Origin: an uncultured Erysipelotrichaceae bacterium
GTDB lineage: Bacteria > Bacillota_I > Bacilli_A > Erysipelotrichales > Erysipelotrichaceae
Direction of reading: 5' to 3'
Assembly: GCA_947175465.1 (NCBI GenBank)
Contig: CAMWMY010000101.1
Location: 1-5,440, forward strand
Length of the DNA: 5,440 bases
A program made the translations under genes and the position numbers. This document shows, one piece after another, positions 1 through 4,652 of this stretch. Below the pieces are notes generated by a model that was given only the letters and a program-made list of their open reading frames with translations, was not told where the DNA came from and ran no database searches. Numbering within the stretch: the first letter of the stretch is position 1; each line of letters opens with the position of its first letter.

Positions 1-540
1 AAAAATATTGAGAAAGAATTAAAAATATTAGTGAGCAAAGAAAAATTTTATGAATTATTATCTTTTTATCCACAACTTTCTTTTAAAAAACAAGTAAATG
101 TTTATTATGATACAGAAGACCATCAAATTTTAAATTATTATGGTGCTATGCGTATTCGTACAAAGGATCATCATGTCTTTACATTCAAAAAATGTACTTC
201 TCAAGGATTAGAAGAATATGAATGTACTGTTGATCAAAATGATAGTGCAACACTTTTAAAAGAGCCTATAGCTTCTTTCTTACAATCTCAAAATATTCTT
301 CCTCCTTTTTATGAAATTGCTTCCTTATGTACATATCGAGGTGTCATAGAAACTGAATATGCTGAATTATGTTTTGATATCAATGAATATAATGGTATAA
401 CAGATTATGAAATTGAATATGAATACAAAAAGGAACATGATGGTATTTCCCTATTTAATAGTATTTTATCAAAAGTACATCTTTCCTATGAAACGAACTG
501 TCCTGCAAAAATAAAGCGTGCAATGACAAATAAAAAATAA
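1..540 (+). CDS. CYTH-domain (triphosphate tunnel) phosphatase, YjbK-like, 5'-partial
   Basis: CYTH proteins bind triphosphate groups and divalent metal inside a beta-barrel tunnel; bacterial members hydrolyse triphosphate or related phosphorylated substrates in the cytoplasm, and the exact substrate here is unknown. The first in-frame methionine-type start is GTG at 31, but the frame is open back to base 1 and reads KNIEKELKILVSKEK. This includes the family's signature N-terminal ExExK motif (EKELK, bases 10-24). The real start is therefore at or before the window edge and the GTG is internal. Further tunnel-type motifs are YYDT, MRIRT, TFKK, EEYE, a CFDINEY strand and DYEIEYEY near the C-terminus. 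The visible 179 residues are close to the usual size of about 190. The gene converges on recR and ends just before a shared terminator. The family call is firm; the substrate and the symbol yjbK are not. Confidence 0.85.
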   Translation, partial: KNIEKELKILVSKEKFYELLSFYPQLSFKKQVNVYYDTEDHQILNYYGAMRIRTKDHHVFTFKKCTSQGLEEYECTVDQNDSATLLKEPIASFLQSQNILPPFYEIASLCTYRGVIETEYAELCFDINEYNGITDYEIEYEYKKEHDGISLFNSILSKVHLSYETNCPAKIKRAMTNKK

Positions 541-548
541 GTTTATAT

Positions 549-586
549 AAAAAAGAAACTTAGTATTTTAATTAAGTTTCTTTTTT
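549..586. terminator. Bidirectional intrinsic terminator between the CYTH gene and recR
   Basis: The arms GAAACTTA (555-562) and TAAGTTTC (573-580) pair perfectly. The stem extends through a G-T and a T-A pair to a loop of about 6 bases. A run of A before the stem (549-554) and a run of T after it (581-586) give a U-tract in both directions. It sits 8 bases after the CYTH stop and 27 bases beyond the recR stop, so it probably ends both convergent transcripts. Confidence 0.88.
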
Positions 587-612
587 ATTGTATAATATGG
601 GAAATAAGTTGT

Positions 613-1203
613 TTACATTTTTTGACGTCCTTCTAAAGCTTTTATTAAAGTTAATTCATCAGCATAATCTAAATTACCTCCCATAGGCAAGCCATGAGCT
701 AATCTAGTAATAGTGATTCCTTTATTTTCTAAAAGCTTAGAAATATAAAGAGCTGTTGTTTCTCCTTCCATAGTAGGATTAATCGCTAATATAACTTCTT
801 TGGTTTGTTCATCAATACGTGTTAATAGTGATGGAAGATTAATATCTTCAGGTAGAATACCTTTTGAAGTTGATATGACACCATTTAATACATGATACAC
901 TCCATAGTATTCTCTTGTTTTTTCCATAGCAATAATATCTTTTGCACTTTGTACAACACAAATAATATTGTTATCTCTTGTTTTATCTTCACAAACGGAA
1001 CATAAATCACTATCTGATAAATTCCCACAGATTTTACAATGGGCCATTCCATCTTGTACCTCTACAAAACTATTAATAAACTCTTTTATTTTTTGATGAT
1101 CCCATTCAATAATATCAAATGCATATCTTTCTGCTGTTTTTAGTCCTACTCCAGGTAACTTTCTCAAGCTCTCTATTAAATTTTCAAACTTTTTAGGATA
1201 CAT
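613..1203 (-). CDS. recR: Recombination mediator protein RecR
   Basis: RecR works with RecO (and RecF) to load RecA on single-stranded DNA during gap repair. All domains are present in 196 residues, a normal length. An N-terminal helix-hairpin-helix lies around residues 8-28 (LRKLPGVGLKTAERYAF). A four-cysteine zinc finger uses C56, C59, C68 and C71. The Toprim domain spans about 79-175, with VVQSAKDIIAMEK and the acidic NPTMEGE segment (142-148). The conserved tail RLAHGLPMGGNLDYADELTL precedes the ALEGR end. Q85 stands where many RecR proteins have Glu; as I recall, this is usual among Firmicutes and not a defect. Its ATG shares one base with the ybaB stop (TAATG), with a GGTGG Shine-Dalgarno-like sequence inside the end of ybaB, so translation is probably coupled. 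It is the last gene of the dnaX operon. Confidence 0.97.
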   Translation of the reverse strand: MYPKKFENLIESLRKLPGVGLKTAERYAFDIIEWDHQKIKEFINSFVEVQDGMAHCKICGNLSDSDLCSVCEDKTRDNNIICVVQSAKDIIAMEKTREYYGVYHVLNGVISTSKGILPEDINLPSLLTRIDEQTKEVILAINPTMEGETTALYISKLLENKGITITRLAHGLPMGGNLDYADELTLIKALEGRQKM

Positions 1204-1511
1204 TAAAATCCACCAGGAAGTTTTACTCCACCTGTAATATTCTTCATAAGTGAGTCTTTTTCATTTTGTGCTTGTTGAATTGTTTCATTGATACAAGATA
1301 GTAACATAGCTTCAAGATCTTCTTTATTGTCTTTTTCTAATAAAGCTTCATCAACCCATATATTTTGAAAAGTTAAATCCCCTTTCATTTCTACTTTGAT
1401 AGCTCCTCCACCCATACTATGTTCATATACTTTATCGTTTATTTCTGACTCTACTCTTCCTACTTCTTTTTGCATCTTTTGTGCTTGTTTTAATAAGTTT
1501 TGTATGTTCAT
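1203..1511 (-). CDS. YbaB/EbfC family nucleoid-associated DNA-binding protein
   Basis: Small dimeric DNA-binding protein of the YbaB/EbfC (YaaK in Bacillus) family, usually encoded between dnaX and recR. The 102 residues match the family length. An N-terminal amphipathic helix (about residues 1-28, NLLKQAQKMQKEVGRVESEI) is followed by the hallmark glycine turn SMGGGAIKVEMKGD (about 32-45). A second long helix (NKEDLEAMLLSCINETIQQAQNE) and the conserved C-terminal TGGVKLPGGF complete the fold. The start overlaps the dnaX stop in an ATGA arrangement. A strong GGAGGA Shine-Dalgarno lies at 1518-1523, six bases ahead of the ATG and inside the dnaX coding region. Gene order and overlaps support co-expression with the clamp loader and RecR. 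The cellular role of the family is still poorly defined. Confidence 0.95.
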   Translation of the reverse strand: MNIQNLLKQAQKMQKEVGRVESEINDKVYEHSMGGGAIKVEMKGDLTFQNIWVDEALLEKDNKEDLEAMLLSCINETIQQAQNEKDSLMKNITGGVKLPGGF

Positions 1512-3304
1512 AATTCTTCCTCCGTTATTACTATATTTTCTTCTCCAAATAATTCAAGAATAGCCTGCTCTTCTGTTTTTACTTCCACAACCTCTTCTTC
1601 TTTTTCTTGTTCTATACTTTCCATCTTATAAGGCTCAGGAAGTGAATTTGTATCTCTTTTTACTTTAAAATCTTGAATTACACGATTTTTCTGTTCTACT
1701 GATATTGCAAATATCTTTTTATATTGCTTCCATAAAACATGAGTAAACTTATAACATTCATCATTTGTTTCCTTTTCATTTATAGCATTAGCTTCTGCTT
1801 GATTGCTAAATACAAGAACAAGATACTTATCACTACTTGCTAAAATTTCTGCACTTTTTAAATTATTTGCTTGTTTAGCCCAATCCAAATCAGATATATA
1901 TTCAGAAATAGATTGAAAAGATTGAATATCTTTTATTTTCTCTGTTTTATTAGCACCAACTAATAAACTTAAAATGAATGTATCATCCAATGGTTTAATG
2001 CCATCTTCTTCTAGCTTCGTTTCTATGATTTCCTCTTTTTCTTCCTCATCTAATAAAGGAATATCTTCAACTTCTTCTACACTTTCATTGCTATAACTTA
2101 CTTTCTCTTGATTGAGAATTGTTTTTTCTATTGGTTGTTGTGTATAGCTTGATGTTTCACGTGAAACATTTTGATAATTATTTTGTGTATTTACTGCTAG
2201 ATTTTCAATATCTATATTCTCATTTTTCTCTTGTTTATTCATCATTTTTAATAAAGCAACTTCAAAATAAGAAACTACATTCGATGCGAACTTATATTTA
2301 TCGTATGTATTTATAAGAATGTCTATCATAGAAAATCTTTCTTGCATATCTACTCCAGTGGATAGATTTTCTATTTCCTCTTGTGTCAATTGCTTAATTA
2401 AACGCATATCTTTAGTATAACTATATAATATACTCTCTTTTAAGATTTCTATTAAATCCATTGTTAAACGCTTAACATCAATCCCTTTTTCTTTTATGTT
2501 ATGCAAGATTTCTAATAAAGAAAAAACATCTTTTGTTATTACAGTATTTAAAATCTTTATTTTTTCCTCAGCTGTCATGATTCCATAAATAGCATGAATA
2601 TGTTCTATTTTAATATGATCTTGTGCATAAGCAACACATTGATCCATAATACTAAGAGCATCTCTCATCCCACCATCGCATAATTGTGCAACGATTTGAA
2701 TTACTTCTTGATCACATTGAATATTTTCCATTTCTAAAACTTTAGAAACTCTTTTTTCAATATCACTAGGTGGTACCTTCATGAAATCATATCTTTGACA
2801 ACGGGAAATAATAGTAGGTAATACTTTGTGAGGTTCTGTAGTTGCTAAAATAAAAATAACATGTGAAGGTGGTTCTTCAATTGTTTTCAATAGGGCATTA
2901 AAAGCACCTGTTGACATCATATGAACCTCATCAATAATATAAACTTTATATTTACCTTCAATAGGTGCATACTTTACTTTCTCAATTAAGTTTCTTACTT
3001 CTTCTACACCATTATTACTAGCGGCATCAATTTCAATAATGTCAGGATGTGCATTATTCTTGATAGCTTTACAACTATCACATTCTAAACACGGCTTATG
3101 ATCTTTATTTGCACAGTTAATTGCTTTCGCAAAGATTTTAGCCATAGATGTTTTCCCAGTACCTCTAGGTCCACAAAATAAATACGCATGTGCAATCTTA
3201 TTTTGTTGAATAGCATTTTGAAGTGTTTTCACAATATATTTTTGTCCTGCAACATCATCAAAGCTATCTGGTCTATACATTCTATATAAAGCTTTATATG
3301 CCAT
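1508..3304 (-). CDS. dnaX: DNA polymerase III clamp-loader subunits gamma/tau
   Basis: DnaX is the ATPase motor of the clamp loader, which opens the beta clamp and places it on primed DNA; the long tau form also links to the replicative polymerase. The AAA+ core carries Walker A GPRGTGKT (45-52), a four-Cys zinc module (C64, C72, C75, C78), Walker B IIDEVH (123-128), the arginine-finger SRC motif (167-169) and sensor 2 GGMRD (211-215). Domain III follows to about 360. Residues about 360-440 are a low-complexity, Gln/Asn- then Glu-rich linker, and about 440-598 is the tau-type C-terminal region. At 598 residues it is full length. Start: ATG with AGGTGA at 3308-3313, followed by the usual MAYKALYRMYRPDSFDDVAGQ-type beginning. 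An 18-bp parS palindrome is embedded in codons 379-384. I saw no canonical -1 slippery heptamer in the correct frame, so only the full-length product is supported. Confidence 0.98.
   Translation of the reverse strand: MAYKALYRMYRPDSFDDVAGQKYIVKTLQNAIQQNKIAHAYLFCGPRGTGKTSMAKIFAKAINCANKDHKPCLECDSCKAIKNNAHPDIIEIDAASNNGVEEVRNLIEKVKYAPIEGKYKVYIIDEVHMMSTGAFNALLKTIEEPPSHVIFILATTEPHKVLPTIISRCQRYDFMKVPPSDIEKRVSKVLEMENIQCDQEVIQIVAQLCDGGMRDALSIMDQCVAYAQDHIKIEHIHAIYGIMTAEEKIKILNTVITKDVFSLLEILHNIKEKGIDVKRLTMDLIEILKESILYSYTKDMRLIKQLTQEEIENLSTGVDMQERFSMIDILINTYDKYKFASNVVSYFEVALLKMMNKQEKNENIDIENLAVNTQNNYQNVSRETSSYTQQPIEKTILNQEKVSYSNESVEEVEDIPLLDEEEKEEIIETKLEEDGIKPLDDTFILSLLVGANKTEKIKDIQSFQSISEYISDLDWAKQANNLKSAEILASSDKYLVLVFSNQAEANAINEKETNDECYKFTHVLWKQYKKIFAISVEQKNRVIQDFKVKRDTNSLPEPYKMESIEQEKEEEVVEVKTEEQAILELFGEENIVITEEEL
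2152..2169. promoter_or_regulatory. parS centromere site (ParB/Spo0J binding) inside dnaX
   Basis: ATGTTTCACGTGAAACAT is a perfect 18-bp palindrome. Its central 16 bases (2153-2168) match the Firmicutes parS consensus TGTTNCACGTGAAACA at every position. ParB (Spo0J) binds this site, spreads along DNA and loads SMC for origin segregation. It lies in the variable linker of DnaX, where it encodes N379 to T384 (NVSRET), a region tolerant of sequence choice. Its presence implies an origin-proximal location. A Noc site differs in its central bases (ATTTCCCGGGAAAT), so ParB is the expected ligand. Confidence 0.92.
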
Positions 3305-3322
3305 ATGTCACCTACTTTCTAC

Positions 3323-3338
3323 TTATTTTATTATATCA
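3323..3338 (-). promoter_or_regulatory. Candidate extended -10 promoter for dnaX-ybaB-recR
   Basis: Reading on the minus strand, TGATATAAT (3338 to 3330) is a perfect extended -10 element (TGn plus TATAAT). Initiation would be expected near 3323, leaving a leader of about 19 bases before the dnaX ATG, with the AGGTGA ribosome site inside it. The position 17 bases upstream is only a T-run and gives no good -35, which an extended -10 can tolerate. Transcript mapping is the missing evidence. Confidence 0.5.
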
Positions 3339-3351
3339 AAAGATACGTTAT

Positions 3352-3382
3352 AAAAAAAGCCGATAATTCATATTATGACTTC
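3352..3382 (-). terminator. Possible weak terminator overlapping the tadA stop
   Basis: On the minus strand AAGTC (3381-3377) plus ATAAT (3376-3372) can pair with ATTAT (3367-3363) plus GGCTT (3361-3357). The loop is 4 bases, with one bulged C (3362) and one G-T pair, and the structure runs into seven T (3358-3352). The stem is mostly A-T and therefore weak, so termination would be partial at best. Confidence 0.35.
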
Positions 3383-3840
3383 GACATCTTTTTCTTTATT
3401 CTCTTTTCTTTAAAAAACTGTTTTAATAAACTACTACATTCTTCTTCTAAAATACCTGCTTTATGGATAGGATAATGATTAAACCCTTTATATTCATATA
3501 ATTGGATGCAACTTTCTATGCAGCCACCTTTAGGATCTTGAGCACCATAAATAACTTCTTTGATCCTTGATTGTAAAATAGCACCTGTACACATAGCACA
3601 AGGCTCTAAAGTAACATATAAGGTACAGTCTTCTAATCGCCAGCTATTTAAATATTGGCATGCTTGTTCGATTGCTAAAATCTCAGCATGTGCAATAGCA
3701 TTTTGCGTATCTTCCCTTAAATTATGCGCCCTAGCAATAATCTTATCTTGATGCACTATAATACAACCAATAGGAACTTCATCTTTTTGAAATGCCAATT
3801 TCGCTTCTTTAATAGCTTCTTTCATATAAAAAGTATGCAT
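3373..3840 (-). CDS. tadA: tRNA-specific adenosine deaminase TadA
   Basis: TadA converts adenosine 34 of the tRNA-Arg(ACG) anticodon to inosine, allowing one tRNA to read CGU, CGC and CGA; it is normally essential. The cytidine/deoxycytidylate deaminase zinc site is complete: H51-A-E53 supplies a ligand and the catalytic Glu, and P80-C81-A-M-C84 supplies the other two ligands. The TadA-type segments VPIGCIIV, ARAHNLRE, SWRLEDCTLYVTLEP, GAQDPKGG and FNHYP are all present, separating it from free-nucleoside deaminases. Its 155 residues are typical, ending in a basic tail. The chosen ATG at 3840 has an AAAGGAAG ribosome site at 3848-3855. A second in-frame ATG at 3825 would remove five residues and is less well placed. 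Only 22 bases separate it from the SRP RNA U-tract and no separate promoter is visible, so it may depend on read-through from ffs. Confidence 0.97.
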   Translation of the reverse strand: MHTFYMKEAIKEAKLAFQKDEVPIGCIIVHQDKIIARAHNLREDTQNAIAHAEILAIEQACQYLNSWRLEDCTLYVTLEPCAMCTGAILQSRIKEVIYGAQDPKGGCIESCIQLYEYKGFNHYPIHKAGILEEECSSLLKQFFKEKRIKKKMSKS

Positions 3841-3862
3841 CTATTTTCTTCCTTTCTGCAAT

Positions 3863-3946
3863 AAAAAACTACTACACATAATAGAGCCACCTTAAGGCTG
3901 CTTCGTTCCCGATCTGACCTGATTCAGTAGATATTATTGTAGTAGC
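3863..3946 (-). ncRNA. ffs: Signal recognition particle RNA, small bacterial (4.5S-like) form
   Basis: The RNA scaffold of SRP binds Ffh and delivers ribosomes making membrane proteins to FtsY. On the minus strand the diagnostic Ffh-binding hairpin is at 3919-3896. GGTCAG and AGCAGCC flank a GGAA tetraloop (3909-3906), as in E. coli 4.5S RNA. The loop-closing pair is G-C instead of the C-G of E. coli, a paired change that keeps the helix. The ends CTACTACA (3945-3938) and TGTAGTAG (3876-3869) are perfectly complementary; ATAATA and TATTAT extend the helix past one bulged G. Six T follow (3868-3863), so the terminal helix also acts as an intrinsic terminator. The product is about 84 nt, at the short end of the 4.5S type and without the Alu domain of longer Bacillus SRP RNA. 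The exact ends are inferred from promoter spacing and the T-run. Confidence 0.93.
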
Positions 3947-3952
3947 ATTTTC

Positions 3953-3981
3953 ATTATACTATATTATGATTGCTTATGCAA
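3953..3981 (-). promoter_or_regulatory. Promoter of ffs
   Basis: On the minus strand, TATAAT (3958-3953) is a perfect -10. It lies exactly 17 bases downstream of TTGCAT (3981-3976), a -35 with the TTG core. The predicted start, G at 3946, is 7 bases after the -10 and coincides with the 5' end of the SRP RNA terminal helix. A small inverted repeat (ATTGC-N4-GCAAT, 3969-3982) covers the -35. Confidence 0.75.
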
Positions 3982-4043
3982 TACTAGAGTTTATAGTATA
4001 CATATATTCATAATAGTATTTAAATTCTTATTCTATTTTATGA

Positions 4044-4100
4044 TTAAAATTGCCATCCATTATATTTAAATGCAGTTTCTACTACATTTTCTGGATCATA
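4044..4100 (-). pseudogene. Coding-like 18-codon tail after the RarA-C-like stop
   Basis: Directly after the TAA at 4103-4101, the same reading frame continues as YDPENVVETAFKYNGWQF and ends at TAA 4046-4044. It has a balanced, protein-like composition, including a Trp codon, which is unlike random AT-rich spacer. It may be the original C-terminus, cut off by a nonsense change or a sequencing error. It has no start codon or ribosome site of its own. This is an inference; chance remains possible over 18 codons. Confidence 0.4.
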
Positions 4101-4652
4101 TTATTTTAATATTTCTTCATATCTTTCTTTATAATTATTATTTATTTTTGCTTGTGGAATTACTTTACTAGCTTCATTTAAAAAGTGAAAGGAATCACGT
4201 CCCATTTCTTTCCCACGAACTGTATGCTTATCTAATGCATAATCAGGTATTTCTGGGAATTGTCCCATAGCAAAGCTTTTAATACAAATATTTTTTAATA
4301 AATCACTAGAGCGATCTTTCTCACATTGACATAAGTAACGAATAGCATGGATAAAGTACATAGGTCTATCCCCATCAGCATAATCAAATTTCTTTCTCAT
4401 TTCAAAAAGATTATTAATCATAATGGCAGCCATAGGGTTTCCCATTCCAATATCTTCTACTGATATTGTCAATAGTCTTCTCCACATCTTTTCTTCTAAT
4501 TCTGGAGAAGAAATATACATTTCATACGCAAACTTACATGCCTCTTCTTCTAATCCTCTACGTATAGATTTCTGCAATGCTGAGATAATCTCATCACCTC
4601 TATACCCATTTCTTGTTATAATTTTTGACCATGGATCATAATAAAAAGCCAT
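4101..4652 (-). CDS. Stand-alone RarA/MgsA C-terminal-domain protein, no AAA+ core
   Basis: The protein resembles the C-terminal, all-helical tetramerisation half of the replication-associated ATPase RarA (MgsA). Residues 19-70 follow that family: DEIISALQKSIR, then EEEACKFAYEM, then WRRLLTISVEDIG, matching the RarA pattern ISALxKSxRGSDPDAALY...ARRLxxxASEDIG. Further conserved-looking motifs are DKHT (141-144), GKEMGR (147-152) and HF (156-157). There is no Walker A or B, so it cannot be a full RarA, and its function is unknown; it could be an adaptor or regulator. The start is well supported by GGAGGAGG-type Shine-Dalgarno sequence (4659-4667) six bases before the ATG. It overlaps the permease gene by 17 bases, so the two are translationally coupled. 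The frame continues coherently for 18 codons beyond the stop, so the 183-residue product may be truncated. Confidence 0.7.
   Translation of the reverse strand: MAFYYDPWSKIITRNGYRGDEIISALQKSIRRGLEEEACKFAYEMYISSPELEEKMWRRLLTISVEDIGMGNPMAAIMINNLFEMRKKFDYADGDRPMYFIHAIRYLCQCEKDRSSDLLKNICIKSFAMGQFPEIPDYALDKHTVRGKEMGRDSFHFLNEASKVIPQAKINNNYKERYEEILK

Noticed and set aside
568..596. TATAAT at 591-596 on the plus strand as a promoter antisense to recR
   Set aside because: The -35 position holds only TTAATT, the site lies within and just after the terminator, and nothing is encoded downstream on that strand.
949..951. Gln instead of Glu at the start of the RecR Toprim domain (VVQ) as a disabling change
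   Set aside because: As I recall, Firmicutes RecR proteins such as that of Bacillus subtilis also have VVQ here, and all other motifs are intact.
2105..2115. Run of six A (minus strand) in dnaX as a possible programmed frameshift site for a short gamma form
   Set aside because: The zero-frame codons are GAA AAA ACA, so the heptamer A AAA AAC is not in the required -1 frame. A similar run near 2563 fails the same test, and no run is long enough for clear transcriptional slippage.
2119..2316. Plus-strand open frame of 65 codons (contains MFHVKH)
   Set aside because: It lies wholly antisense to dnaX, has no ribosome site and is hydrophobic only because of T-rich antisense codons. The MFHVKH piece is the parS palindrome read in another frame.
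3560..3751. Plus-strand open frame of 63 codons opposite tadA
   Set aside because: Antisense shadow of the well-conserved tadA catalytic region, with no independent coding evidence. The same applies to the plus-strand frames at 4423-4641 and 5177-5365.
613..3840. A novel defence or mobile system within the cluster
   Set aside because: Every gene here is a recognised housekeeping gene in a conserved order, with no sign of insertion, toxin, nuclease or phage genes.
3981..3999. Hairpin ATACTA-N7-TAGTAT as a terminator for the PTS/RarA-C genes
   Set aside because: The stem is short and A-T rich and no T-run follows it on the minus strand. I see no good terminator between that gene pair and ffs.
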